Below are positions 8,346 through 17,813 of a DNA stretch of 64,000 nucleotides, piece after piece. Location of the stretch: positions 140,804-204,803 of the forward strand of contig NZ_PYAS01000017.1 of NCBI RefSeq assembly GCF_003014695.1, in the 5' to 3' direction. This DNA is from Dyadobacter jiangsuensis. GTDB taxonomy: Bacteria > Bacteroidota > Bacteroidia > Cytophagales > Spirosomataceae. Numbering within the stretch: the stretch's first letter is position 1; each line of letters begins with the position of its first letter. The notes beneath the pieces are model-generated. The model made no database searches, was not told the DNA's origin, and saw nothing but the letters and a program-made list of their open reading frames with translations. A program made the position numbers and the translations under genes.

Positions 8346-9464
8346 TTACGCCCCTGCCTCGTCCGCTGCGGCTTGTATAAGTCCTTTGATATACCCATAA
8401 CTAAATGCAAACGCCTCATTGGTAGAACCGGGTGCTTCGTGGTGCGGAACGTGGTCGGGCATAACCATACCGTCGAAACCGACGTCGCGCAGTGCCCGCA
8501 CGCATTGCAGGAAGTTCATATCGCCATTGTCGGGGTATACTTCCTGGAAATTGTTCCATCCGCCCTTGATGTTGCGCAAATGGATGTTGAAGATCTGCTT
8601 CCGGTCGCCTACCCACTTGATAATCGGCAAAATCTCGGTTTTCGGGTCTTTCAGGCCTTCGGCGATGGAACCTATGCAAAAGTTGAAACCATGCCACGGG
8701 CTGTCGTACAGCTGGGCGAACCTTTTAATGCCTGCAAATACGTCCGGGCTGTTCCAGCGCGTAATGCCCCGGTAGCCCACGGGTGTCGGCGGGTCGGCGA
8801 TGTGGTTGCCGAGCTTCACCTTGTATTCTTTCGCAACAGGCAGGCAGCGGTCGAGCAGATAGGTAATGCGCTCGAACATCATATCGATATTGACGTCGCC
8901 GGCAATCGTTTTCGGGTGATTTTGTTTCAATGCTTCTTCGTAATTCCAGGTGCTGTAAGTTGCATTACCACGTTTGGGGTCGGTCGTTCTGCCGGTCCGC
9001 AGCACGGGAAGAATGGTAGTATTGTAATTCAAAAGCGGCACGCCGGTTTTGCCGGCGACCATGATCATTTGCTGCAACTGCTCGATCTCCCGGTCGCGCT
9101 GGGGACTTTTTCCCAGCATGACGTTCGGGAAAATCGCCTTATCGATCCCCGACGAGGCCAGCGGCCAGTGGTAAGCATCCAGGCTGATGCCGTACTTCTC
9201 ACAAGCCTCCCGCTTGCGCATGGAGTCGTCGAGGTCCCAGCCTTTGCCTTCGATGATTTTGGGGGCACCGCCATCGATATTGTAAACGCCGTGGCGTGCC
9301 TTAAATTCAAGATTTTCCACCGTCGTTCCGCCCGATTGGCAGCCTACTTTCATCAATACCTTTTTTGGTTCGGCCTTTACGGCTGCCTGAACTTCGTTCT
9401 CGCCCAATACCGCGGCTCCTACCGAGCCGGTGGCGAGCACCTTCACAAACTGATGTCTTTTCAT
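8346..9464 (-). CDS. Mannonate dehydratase-like protein with export signal
   Basis: The sequence resembles the UxuA (D-mannonate dehydratase) TIM-barrel family: KVGCQSGG near the N-terminus, GNHIADPP in the middle and the C-terminal MPDHVPHH, comparable to the PDHG-type signature of UxuA. Unlike cytoplasmic UxuA it starts with MKRHQFVKVLATGSVGAAVL, which looks like a Tat-like or Sec signal (RH in place of RR). At 372 residues it is a little shorter than UxuA. Within this locus it may act on a uronate- or aldonate-derived acid, but a xylose-isomerase-like function is also possible. It lies 36 bp downstream of the reductase gene. Confidence 0.72.
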   Translation of the reverse strand: MKRHQFVKVLATGSVGAAVLGENEVQAAVKAEPKKVLMKVGCQSGGTTVENLEFKARHGVYNIDGGAPKIIEGKGWDLDDSMRKREACEKYGISLDAYHWPLASSGIDKAIFPNVMLGKSPQRDREIEQLQQMIMVAGKTGVPLLNYNTTILPVLRTGRTTDPKRGNATYSTWNYEEALKQNHPKTIAGDVNIDMMFERITYLLDRCLPVAKEYKVKLGNHIADPPTPVGYRGITRWNSPDVFAGIKRFAQLYDSPWHGFNFCIGSIAEGLKDPKTEILPIIKWVGDRKQIFNIHLRNIKGGWNNFQEVYPDNGDMNFLQCVRALRDVGFDGMVMPDHVPHHEAPGSTNEAFAFSYGYIKGLIQAAADEAGA

Positions 9465-9500
9465 GATCTGATTCGGTTAAGGTGTAGTGATCAAAACCTG

Positions 9501-10355
9501 TTAGTCTTTCAATGCAAGAAACAATGCGCTATGGTCGAGCTCACCGTTGCCTTGCTGCATGGCGGCTTGCATTTGCCTGGCCACGGTTTCGGTACCTGGC
9601 AGCGTGAGATGTAGCTCGCCGCCGGTTTTGAGCGCAATACCGATGTCTTTTTGGTGTAGTTTGATTTTAAAACCAGGCTTGAAGTTCCCGTCGATGATCC
9701 GCTGACCGTGCAGGTCGAGAATACGGCTTTGCGCAAAACCTCCGAGGAGTACTTCCCGCATTTTACTGAGGTCCACACCTGCCTTTTGGGCCAATGTAAA
9801 TGCCTCCGCCACGGCCTGGATCGTCTGGCCCACGATCATCTGGTTGCAAGCCTTGGTCGTCTGCCCGGCACCCGGCTCGCCGATGTGCACGATATTTTTG
9901 CCCATCGCCTGGAACACCGGCAACGCCCGCGCAAATGCAGCCGCATTACCGCCGACCATGATGGACAACGTGGCACCTTCCGCACCCACCTGCCCGCCGG
10001 AAACCGGTGCGTCCAGGGCCTCCACGCCCCTTTCCTGCATGGTTTCGAAGAGTTTCTGGGCAACCAGCGGCGCAATGGTGGACATATCAATAAACAGACT
10101 ACCCGACCGGATACCCGCCAGGACGCCGCCATTCACTACTTCTTCCACCTGCGGCGAATCGGGCAGCATGGTGATGATAATGTCACTTCCGGCGGCCAGT
10201 GACGCCGCGTCAGGCCATATTTCCGCGCCTGCGTCCTGCAATGCGCCCGATGCCTGACTGCCCGCGAGTACGCCCACGGGGAAGCCTGCCTTCAAGAGAT
10301 TGAGCGCCATGGGTTTGCCCATAATACCCAGCCCTATAACCCCGATTTTCTCCAT
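9501..10355 (-). CDS. garR: 2-hydroxy-3-oxopropionate (tartronate semialdehyde) reductase
   Basis: This NAD(P)-dependent beta-hydroxyacid dehydrogenase reduces tartronate semialdehyde to D-glycerate. The Rossmann start IGVIGLGIMGKPMALNL (residues 4-20), the substrate motif DAPVSGG (115-121) and the catalytic lysine K168 in GAGQTTKACNQM are all present. Length (284) is typical. Its place between the transporter and the dehydratases, in a locus that also holds a dehydro-deoxyglucarate aldolase, makes the GarR role more likely than 3-hydroxyisobutyrate dehydrogenase. Confidence 0.87.
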   Translation of the reverse strand: MEKIGVIGLGIMGKPMALNLLKAGFPVGVLAGSQASGALQDAGAEIWPDAASLAAGSDIIITMLPDSPQVEEVVNGGVLAGIRSGSLFIDMSTIAPLVAQKLFETMQERGVEALDAPVSGGQVGAEGATLSIMVGGNAAAFARALPVFQAMGKNIVHIGEPGAGQTTKACNQMIVGQTIQAVAEAFTLAQKAGVDLSKMREVLLGGFAQSRILDLHGQRIIDGNFKPGFKIKLHQKDIGIALKTGGELHLTLPGTETVARQMQAAMQQGNGELDHSALFLALKD

Positions 10356-10386
10356 TTTTTATATTAACTAGCTGTTTTTGAAACAA

Positions 10387-11853
10387 TTAAACCAAAGGAA
10401 ATAGATGCGCCGCGATCATCAGCACCACCAGCCCCACGCAACCCATCACTACGAGCATCGGTGAAAAAGTTTTCAGCGCTTCGCGTTCAGTGAGGTTACT
10501 GATCTTGACGATGATCCAGAAACCGGCGTCGTTCATCCACGGCACCAGCTTTGAGCCGCAACCGATGGCCAGACCGAGATATAATGGGTGGTATTCCAAA
10601 TGGGCGCTGGTAGCCATGCCCGACAGAATACCGGAAGCTGTAATGAGCGCCACCGTAGCCGATCCCTGCGCCGTGCGCACGACCGCGCTGATGACAAATG
10701 CGAGCGGAATGAGGGTCATCTGGTAATCAGCCGTTAGAGCGGCAATGCGCGAGCTGATGCCGGTTTGCTGCAAAATCCCGCCAAATGCGCCGCCCGACGC
10801 GGTAATGAGGATAATGCCTCCCCCGCTCATCAGCGCAGCCTGTACAAACGCCGAAATACCTTCCTTACTGCCCTTTTTCCGCACAGCCAGTAATATCAGG
10901 GCAATTAACCCGCCGCCTACCAACGCGATGTTCTTATCGCCGATCAGTGCTACAAAATCCACGAGGAAATGCGCTAATGACGATTCCGGCACAAATGCAC
11001 CCGATTTGATCACAGATTTCAGGATGTTATCCAGACAAATGAATACCAGCGGAAAGGTGACCGGCAACAGCGAAAACCACAGCGGAGGCAACTCTTTATC
11101 ATCTTTCTCGGCCAGCGAACGGATATCAGCCAGCCGTGCATCGAGTGAATCGCGGAGCTCTACCGGCCATTTGGCATTGGCCCATTTCGCGAAAAGGAAA
11201 CCCGCGGTAATCGTCACCAGCCCCAGTAGCGTCCCACCGGCCATCATCATGCCGATCGGGATGTTCATTTCACCAATCAGGAACAGTGGCCCAGGAGCCG
11301 GTGGAACGAACGAATTGGCCATGGCCGCCCCACCGGTAATGGCCAGTACCAGCAACAGATAGTTCTTGCCAATGCGCATGCTCACGGCCTTGGCGAGCGG
11401 GATCATCAGGAAAATCACGATATCGAAAAACACGGGCACACCCAGGAAAAAGCTGCTCACCAGGAATGCGAACGGCGCATTGTTGACACCCGTCACGGCC
11501 AGCATGGAGCGTACAATTCGTTCCGCCGCCCCGCTTTCTAGCATCGCTTTGCCGATAATAGCCGCCATGGCGATCAGGATACCGATTTTCCCGCACGTAC
11601 TACCGAATTCCGTGGCAATGCGCTCACCTATGCTCTTCTTAGCCAGCGCCGCCGCGGCTTCCGGCGAGGACCCTTTGGCAATCGCAAATGCCTCGACCGA
11701 CGCTGCGGGCGTCAGCAGCGCCACCGTAAATGCAGCCAAAATCAGCGCCAGAAACGGATGCAGTTGCAAGAAGATAATGCCCCCTACCACGATGATCACG
11801 CCGATAAGCAGAATGAAAAGCGGGTCGCTGAATAACACAGTCATTAAAGTCAT
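10387..11853 (-). CDS. GntP-family sugar-acid:proton symporter
   Basis: The 488-residue polytopic protein has about 12-14 hydrophobic segments and the glycine- and alanine-rich helices of gluconate permeases (for example GGGIILITASGGAFGGIL and GCGSKLVPWMNDAGFW). GntP proteins carry gluconate and related acids across the inner membrane with protons. In this context the substrate is probably glucarate or galactarate, since catabolic genes for that pathway flank it on both sides. It starts 12 bp after the aldolase stop, consistent with one transcript. Confidence 0.9.
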   Translation of the reverse strand: MTLMTVLFSDPLFILLIGVIIVVGGIIFLQLHPFLALILAAFTVALLTPAASVEAFAIAKGSSPEAAAALAKKSIGERIATEFGSTCGKIGILIAMAAIIGKAMLESGAAERIVRSMLAVTGVNNAPFAFLVSSFFLGVPVFFDIVIFLMIPLAKAVSMRIGKNYLLLVLAITGGAAMANSFVPPAPGPLFLIGEMNIPIGMMMAGGTLLGLVTITAGFLFAKWANAKWPVELRDSLDARLADIRSLAEKDDKELPPLWFSLLPVTFPLVFICLDNILKSVIKSGAFVPESSLAHFLVDFVALIGDKNIALVGGGLIALILLAVRKKGSKEGISAFVQAALMSGGGIILITASGGAFGGILQQTGISSRIAALTADYQMTLIPLAFVISAVVRTAQGSATVALITASGILSGMATSAHLEYHPLYLGLAIGCGSKLVPWMNDAGFWIIVKISNLTEREALKTFSPMLVVMGCVGLVVLMIAAHLFPLV

Positions 11854-11865
11854 GAATGGTCAGGT

Positions 11866-12636
11866 TTAGGATGATGGACGGAGATCGTTCAGCTTTTTGG
11901 CCATCGTGCGGGCGCCTTCGGCTACAAAAGTGGCATCGGAGCCGCAGGCGATAAACCGGATGCCCAGCTCATGGTAAGCCGTATACTCACTGGTATTAAA
12001 AAACAGGATACCTACGGCCTTCCCCGCTTTTCGCGCGGCTTCGCAGGTTTCGCGAACGGCCTCCCGGAACATCGGATGATCGAACTGCCCGAAAATGCCG
12101 AGCTCCATCGAAAGGTCGGCCGGACCGATAAACAGCACATCCACGCCGTCCGTATTCGCCACTGCATCGAGGTGGTTGAGCACCTCCACGGTTTCGATCT
12201 GCGCGATGCCCAGGATATTTTCCCGGCTGTTGTCGTAATATTCCTGAAAATGCAGCCCGAAACCGGTCGCACGTACCATTTTGGCTACACCCCGACCTCC
12301 AAATGGCGGGTAATGCAGGCCTTGCACGAGCTTTTGCGCCCCTTCCGGGTTGAGGATCTTGGGGCACATTACCCCCTCGGCACCCATGTCGAGCACGCGG
12401 TGAATGCGCTGACTCTCCGAACTCTCCACGCGTACGATCGCGGCAGTGGGTGTATGTTCGAGCGCCTGCAACTGGTAGAGCACGTCCTTTTCAGAACCCG
12501 CCCCGTGTTCCAGGTCTATCAATACCCAGTCGAAACCAGCCAGGCCGACGATCTCAGCGGTAAGGGAGCTGCCGGTATTGAGCCAGCAACCGTGCAGGGT
12601 TTCCCCGTTTCGCAGTCTTTTTTTCAGGTTTTTCAT
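11866..12636 (-). CDS. garL: 2-dehydro-3-deoxyglucarate aldolase (HpcH/HpaI family)
   Basis: It cleaves 5-keto-4-deoxyglucarate (or the 2-keto-3-deoxy isomer) to pyruvate and tartronate semialdehyde, using a divalent metal. Family residues visible are H44 in DLEHGAG, R69 in IVRVES, E148 in AQIETVE and D174 in GPADLS. The length (256) equals that of GarL/HpaI. It lies directly downstream of SusD (22 bp) and upstream of GntP (12 bp). The pairing with glucarate dehydratase and tartronate semialdehyde reductase supports GarL over 4-hydroxy-2-oxoheptanedioate aldolase. Confidence 0.88.
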   Translation of the reverse strand: MKNLKKRLRNGETLHGCWLNTGSSLTAEIVGLAGFDWVLIDLEHGAGSEKDVLYQLQALEHTPTAAIVRVESSESQRIHRVLDMGAEGVMCPKILNPEGAQKLVQGLHYPPFGGRGVAKMVRATGFGLHFQEYYDNSRENILGIAQIETVEVLNHLDAVANTDGVDVLFIGPADLSMELGIFGQFDHPMFREAVRETCEAARKAGKAVGILFFNTSEYTAYHELGIRFIACGSDATFVAEGARTMAKKLNDLRPSS

Positions 12637-12658
12637 TCAAAAATCGGTTGATACAAAG

Positions 12659-14185
12659 CTATTTCTTGTCCCACCACACCCGCGTATCGAGCAGATCGGG
12701 ACCTTGCACGGCGATCGCTTTCTGGACGTTGTCGTGATTCACATTCAGTTCGGCGTCGGTGTAAGTGAGCCGGCGGATAAAGGGTTCCGTTTTGAGGTCG
12801 CTGCCCGGGTATGGATTGGGTTTTAAAACCGGGAAACCACTGCGGCGGAAGTTCGCAAATGCCTCGGGACCGATCAGGAACGATGCCACCCAGTATTGTG
12901 TATTGATCTCTTCCAGCTCCTTGCCCGTATGCAACGGGTGGGCGCTCACGTAGGTAGCAATGGCGGCATCGGCTATGGCCGTGCTGGTTCCGTACATCGC
13001 AAATTGCTGCATATGGGCCTTAATGCCCTCGGCATATAATGCTGCGGCATCGCCGGTCGTCCATTTGCGCACCACCGCTTCGGCAAGGAGAAATTGCGTT
13101 TGCGCATAGGTAACAAGGAAACTCGGCGCCGCTAACCCGGCCATCCGCGTCCGGTCGAGCTGGCTGTAATCCCATAAGCTCGCCAGTTTCTTGGCAGCCA
13201 CGTCGGCGCTGATGGTGGTATTGTCGTAGCCTTGCGGCATGCCTATCTGCACCGCCACCGACCGGTTAGCCTTCGCTTCCACCTGATCCGCACCACTTTG
13301 CGCGCCTACGTAGCGCACCGCGATCGACGCCAGCCGCGGATCGTTATTGGTCGATAAATAAGTAACAAACTCATCATCCAGGTAATAGAATGCCGACTGA
13401 CCGCCATTCAGCGAGCTTCCCACCGGGTTGGTAAAACTGGCCGTGTGCCTGATCACCGCATTATCCTGGTTGGACTGCATTAATCCTCCCGCCACCGCTT
13501 TCGCCACATATTCCGCAGCCTTGGTCGGATTGATTTTCGAGAGCCGCATGGCTGCGCGCAGCAACAACGAGTTGCCCAGTTTCTTCCATTTCAAAACATC
13601 CCCACCATAAAGTACATCGCTCGAAACAGCGGTTTTGGAAGCGTCCAGTGCATTTGAAGCTGCATCCAGCTCGGCGAGGATATCGTTGTAAATCGCCTCC
13701 TGGTTGTCGTACGCGGGCGTGGTATTGCCTGTCAGGAAGCCTGAGCCTGCTTCTGCATAAGGAATATTGCCGTAGGTGTCGCTCAGCACCATAAATGCGT
13801 ACGCTTTCCAGATCCGCGCCATATTGTAAAGGTTCGTTCGGCTAGCGTCGTCCTTCGTTTTCGCTACCACATCGGCCAGTTCTTTGATAATGGTCCGGTA
13901 GTAGGTATTCCAGTTGCCCGACGTCACGCCCCGGTTATCCTGGTTGAAATTCGCCGCCGAGCCCTGCCCGCTGAACGGGGTGATCATCTGCTTGACGATC
14001 GTCGTTTCGTAACTCAGGTTGCCATACACCGGCGCACTGTTCACAATAGTGGTATTGAGCTGATAGGCAGGATTTACGGCCGTAAGGGCAATGGGATTGA
14101 TATTCATTTTATCAAAACCGTTGTCGCAGGCCTGCATGGCCATGATGCCAATGCTGCTGATTAATATTTGTAGGGCCTTTTTCAT
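12659..14185 (-). CDS. SusD/RagB-type outer-membrane lipoprotein (SusD-like_2)
   Basis: This cell-surface glycan or sugar-acid binding lipoprotein works as the lid of its SusC partner. The start at 14185 gives MKKALQILISSIGIMAMQAC, a lipoprotein signal with lipid-carrying cysteine. The N-terminal region (DNGFDKMNINP) and the later ANFRRSGFPVLKPNPYPGSD resemble the SusD-like_2 subgroup. It begins about 10 bp past the SusC stop and belongs to the glucarate locus, so its ligand may be a sugar acid or a polymer containing it. The ligand cannot be read from the sequence. Confidence 0.9.
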   Translation of the reverse strand: MKKALQILISSIGIMAMQACDNGFDKMNINPIALTAVNPAYQLNTTIVNSAPVYGNLSYETTIVKQMITPFSGQGSAANFNQDNRGVTSGNWNTYYRTIIKELADVVAKTKDDASRTNLYNMARIWKAYAFMVLSDTYGNIPYAEAGSGFLTGNTTPAYDNQEAIYNDILAELDAASNALDASKTAVSSDVLYGGDVLKWKKLGNSLLLRAAMRLSKINPTKAAEYVAKAVAGGLMQSNQDNAVIRHTASFTNPVGSSLNGGQSAFYYLDDEFVTYLSTNNDPRLASIAVRYVGAQSGADQVEAKANRSVAVQIGMPQGYDNTTISADVAAKKLASLWDYSQLDRTRMAGLAAPSFLVTYAQTQFLLAEAVVRKWTTGDAAALYAEGIKAHMQQFAMYGTSTAIADAAIATYVSAHPLHTGKELEEINTQYWVASFLIGPEAFANFRRSGFPVLKPNPYPGSDLKTEPFIRRLTYTDAELNVNHDNVQKAIAVQGPDLLDTRVWWDKK

Positions 14186-14195
14186 ATGCAATGGC

Positions 14196-17100
14196 TTAGA
14201 ATTTCAGGTTGAGGTTGAAACCCGTGCTGCGGGTAATGGGCAAACCAGTCGCTTCCAGGCCGATGAGGTTATCGGACGGGAAACCGAACTGGTCGGGATG
14301 GATGGTCGGTACCCATTTTTTGAGGACCGCCACATTGTTAGAGACAATGCTCAGCCGCGCACCTTTGATAAAAGGGATATTTTTAGGCAAAAACCGCCCG
14401 AAATCGTACCCAAACGTAATTTGCCGGAGTTGCCACAAACCTGCATTGTATACAAACTGCTCAGCGATATTCTGCGAACGGACCGTCTCATAATAAGCCT
14501 GCACGACCGATTTCGTTTGATTGACTTCTCCATTCGGATTGACGCCGTCGCCGATAATGAAGCCCTCGGCACGTCCCGGCAGGGTTTCTTTGAGCAATCC
14601 ATGCCGCCACGCATTGTGATTGGTACCCGAAATCATCTTATGCCCCAGTTTGAAATCGACCAGCACAGAGGCAGAGAAGTTTTTGTAATTAAAGCTGTTG
14701 GTAATACCTCCTACCCATTTCGGCAATGCGCTGCCGAATGCGATTTGCGTCGGTGTGCGCAAGGGCCGGCCGTTTCCGGCGTCAAAAACCTGCCTGCCCT
14801 GGTCGTCGCGGAGATAACCGAAACCGTAAAGCTGGCCCATCGGCTTGCCCACCACCTGCCGTAGTTCGCCGGTAAAGTCTCCCGTACCGACGGTGATCAT
14901 CGCATCACTCACATTGCTGCCGAGGTCAAGCGTTTTCGTCACATTGTAAGCCGCATTGAAATTGAGATTCCAGGTGAAGTTTTTGGTCTGGTACGGCGTC
15001 AAATTCACCATCATTTCCAGTCCGCGGTTACGCCCTTTGCCTACATTAATCAACTGTGTGAGGTAACCGGAGGCATCCGACGTCTGCGCTTGGAGAATCT
15101 GATCGGACGAGAGTTTGTCGTAGTAGGTAAAATCAAGCCCCAGCCTGTTTTCGAATAATTTCAACTCCAAACCCACTTCCTTTTCAGAAACCCGCATTGG
15201 CCGTAGGTTCGCATTGGGTACCGTGGAGCCATTGATCGTCGCCAGCGGCTGGCCTGCGCCGTTGGGGTTCGGGAATTGTTGCGGATTAATGTTGTAAAAC
15301 AAGTTGTTGGCATACGGCTGAACGTCCGTGTCGCTACCCACTTCTGCATAAGCCACACGTGCCTTCCCAAACGAAATCCAGGAAGGCAGCGAAGCCGTAA
15401 ATGCCTGCGAGAACACAAAACTGGCTGTTACCGAAGGATATACAATGCTTCTATTGGCTGGCGAAAGCGTTGAAAACCAGTCGTTGCGAATGGTACCATT
15501 CAGAAAAAGGAAGTCGTTGTAGGAGATTTCGGCGGCGCCGTAAAGCGAATTCACCTGCCTTTTGGAAAATTCATAAATGGCATCGCGCTGGCGCCCATTG
15601 CCGATCGTGTACAAATCGCGTACGTAAAAATCCTGCACAAACACGTTATGACGGCTCAGCTTCCGCTGCATTTGGTTGCCACCTGCATTGATATTCAAGC
15701 CAATGCGGCCGAATGTTTTGTTCGCCGAGATCAGAAAGTCGGTATTCAGTTCGCGGACGGAGCGGGTATCCTGCACATATTGCCCATTTACGAAACCCTG
15801 GGGAGCAGCCGCCTGCCGCTGACTGCCGGTGGGCAGGTTATAGTCCTGCTCGCGGGAATAGTAGTCCTGCCCCACCCGCACTTGCGCGTACAGCCAGTCG
15901 GTGAAACTGTACCGCACCGAAAGGTTACCGAAAACGCGGTCCTTTTCGACGTTCTCAAACCGTTTCAATGCGAAATAAGGGTTGGTCCGGTTGGTAAAAC
16001 GCGACCATACATATTCATTGCCGTTCGCATCCGTCGCATACTTTTCGAGCAAATCGAGCGGCATCGAGTTGGCCATATTGTAGAGTACCACCGGACTGTA
16101 ATCCTGTTCCGCAATATTCGGCGGGTTTTTACGATCCTCGTTGGAATAGTTGATATTACCCGATACAGTCAGCTTTTTGGCCATGGTTTGCGTAAAACCG
16201 AGATTGACAGTTTTGCGATGATAACCCGAGCCCGGCAGGATCGTCTTGTTGTCCAGGTTCGAAAGCGACAAGCTGAAACCGCCGAACTCGCCACCCGACG
16301 ACACAGTGATGGTGTTGGTAAATGTGCTGCCTTTGCGGTAATAGTCGGTGATCTGATGCCGCTGAGGCACATACGGCACTTCCACGCCGTCGAAAAGGAT
16401 CTGGGTCATGCCCGGTTCGAACTTCTCGCCGAAGCTCCATTGGCCGGAGGTCGGATTGGGCGTGGTAGGCCGCTTGCCATTCTCGCCCTGGCCGTATTCG
16501 TACTGATAGTCGGTGTAGTCGAGCGGTGTTTCGGTGGTGAAATTGGAGTTGAATTCAATGCCGATACCTATGCCCGCCCCGCGTGTTTTGGTCGTGATCA
16601 TAATCACGCCGTCCTTGGCACGCGAGCCGTACAATGCCGACGCGGCGGCGCCTTTCAATACGGTCATGGACTCGATATTATCGGGATTAATGCTGCTCAA
16701 ACCGTCGCCGCTATCGGAAGTCCGGTTAGAGCCCTTATCGGCCGCGTCGCCGCGGGCACCGAAGTTGCTGTTATCGATCGGCACGCCATTGACCACAATC
16801 AGCGGCGAATTGTTTCCGCCAAACGACGACTGTCCCCGAATGCGGATTTTGCTCGTGCCGGCCGGCCCCGAGCCGAGTGAGGTAATATTCACACCCGCCA
16901 TTTTCCCTTGCAATGCATTCATGAAATTAGCCGTGCGGTTCACGGTCATTTCCTCGGTCGGCACGCTGGCAGTGGCATACCCAAGGCTTTTGGCCGCCTT
17001 TTTAATGCCCAATGCCGTTACTACCACCTCTTCCAATGCCTTGCTTTCAGGCACGAGCGAAACCACGAGACTGGTTTGGTTTCCCAAAATCACTTCCTTG

Positions 17101-17693
17101 GATTGGTACCCCACAAAACTGAACAATAATGCCCCGTCGCCATCCTGTATGTCTATCTGAAACGCCCCCTCGGCATTGGTGGTAGTACCTCGTTGGGTTC
17201 CCTTCACAATGATATTCACGCCCGGCAACGCAGCGCCCTTTTCATCGGTGACCTTCCCGGAAAGACTTTTTTTAGGTGAAAGTTGAAGCGAATTGCCCTC
17301 TGGAAGCACAAACCCATTATCAGCGCCCGGCAGCTCGCCGGATGAAAGAATGATCTTCCTCCCCGATAACTCATATTTGATTTTCAGCGGTTTCAACAAT
17401 TTAAAAAGCACCTCTTCCAAAGTCGTGTTGACCGCCTTGATCGTCACTTTCTTCGACGCTTCGAGGACATTGGAGCTGTACACAAACTGCACGTCCGTTT
17501 CCTTCTCGATGTGTGCCAGCACCCGTTTGATTTCACGGTTTTCCGCCTGGACCGTCAGACGCCGGTTCAGGTACTCCTGCGCAGTGCTCGTGTGCGCATA
17601 CGCTACGCCCGCGAGCAACGCCATGACCAAACTCTGTGTGATCGAAAACCTCATAAGTTTCAGCCAGAATTTTCTGGTAATGCGTTTTTTCAT
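14196..17693 (-). CDS. SusC/RagA TonB-dependent transporter with STN signalling domain
   Basis: This 1165-residue outer-membrane beta-barrel imports ligands with TonB energy. After a signal peptide, residues about 45-110 form an STN (secretin/TonB short N-terminal) domain, used for transmembrane signalling to FecR. Next come a carboxypeptidase-regulatory-like domain (KSLSGKVTDEKGAALPGVNI, about 142-225), the SusC-type stretch EEVVVTALGIKKAAKSLGYA, a plug and the barrel ending in aromatic-rich LNLKF. The upstream FecR and sigma genes are the expected partners. SusD follows directly. Confidence 0.93.
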   Translation of the reverse strand: MKKRITRKFWLKLMRFSITQSLVMALLAGVAYAHTSTAQEYLNRRLTVQAENREIKRVLAHIEKETDVQFVYSSNVLEASKKVTIKAVNTTLEEVLFKLLKPLKIKYELSGRKIILSSGELPGADNGFVLPEGNSLQLSPKKSLSGKVTDEKGAALPGVNIIVKGTQRGTTTNAEGAFQIDIQDGDGALLFSFVGYQSKEVILGNQTSLVVSLVPESKALEEVVVTALGIKKAAKSLGYATASVPTEEMTVNRTANFMNALQGKMAGVNITSLGSGPAGTSKIRIRGQSSFGGNNSPLIVVNGVPIDNSNFGARGDAADKGSNRTSDSGDGLSSINPDNIESMTVLKGAAASALYGSRAKDGVIMITTKTRGAGIGIGIEFNSNFTTETPLDYTDYQYEYGQGENGKRPTTPNPTSGQWSFGEKFEPGMTQILFDGVEVPYVPQRHQITDYYRKGSTFTNTITVSSGGEFGGFSLSLSNLDNKTILPGSGYHRKTVNLGFTQTMAKKLTVSGNINYSNEDRKNPPNIAEQDYSPVVLYNMANSMPLDLLEKYATDANGNEYVWSRFTNRTNPYFALKRFENVEKDRVFGNLSVRYSFTDWLYAQVRVGQDYYSREQDYNLPTGSQRQAAAPQGFVNGQYVQDTRSVRELNTDFLISANKTFGRIGLNINAGGNQMQRKLSRHNVFVQDFYVRDLYTIGNGRQRDAIYEFSKRQVNSLYGAAEISYNDFLFLNGTIRNDWFSTLSPANRSIVYPSVTASFVFSQAFTASLPSWISFGKARVAYAEVGSDTDVQPYANNLFYNINPQQFPNPNGAGQPLATINGSTVPNANLRPMRVSEKEVGLELKLFENRLGLDFTYYDKLSSDQILQAQTSDASGYLTQLINVGKGRNRGLEMMVNLTPYQTKNFTWNLNFNAAYNVTKTLDLGSNVSDAMITVGTGDFTGELRQVVGKPMGQLYGFGYLRDDQGRQVFDAGNGRPLRTPTQIAFGSALPKWVGGITNSFNYKNFSASVLVDFKLGHKMISGTNHNAWRHGLLKETLPGRAEGFIIGDGVNPNGEVNQTKSVVQAYYETVRSQNIAEQFVYNAGLWQLRQITFGYDFGRFLPKNIPFIKGARLSIVSNNVAVLKKWVPTIHPDQFGFPSDNLIGLEATGLPITRSTGFNLNLKF

Positions 17694-17787
17694 ACTTTTG
17701 AACAGGGTTTAAAAGGTTCTTTTAACCGGGAACTTGCAGATACCGAGCGTGTAACTTTGGCGAGTGGCCGCTCGTGATCCGACCTTG

Positions 17788-17810
17788 ATGGCAGTGAAAC
17801 CCACTGCCAT
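17788..17810 (-). promoter_or_regulatory. Perfect hairpin between FecR and SusC genes
   Basis: ATGGCAGTG (17788-17796) and CACTGCCAT (17802-17810) form a 9-bp perfect stem with a 5-nt loop, 3 bp beyond the FecR stop. Read on the minus strand it lacks a following T-run, so it may protect or process the mRNA or attenuate rather than fully stop transcription before susC. Confidence 0.5.
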
Positions 17811-17813
17811 TTT

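Noticed and set aside
8328..9614. 428-codon plus-strand frame antisense to the mannonate dehydratase-like gene
   Set aside because: Overlaps a well-supported gene and the repeat array; composition is not protein-like.
15648..16880. 410-codon plus-strand frame inside the first SusC gene
   Set aside because: Antisense shadow of a clear SusC gene.
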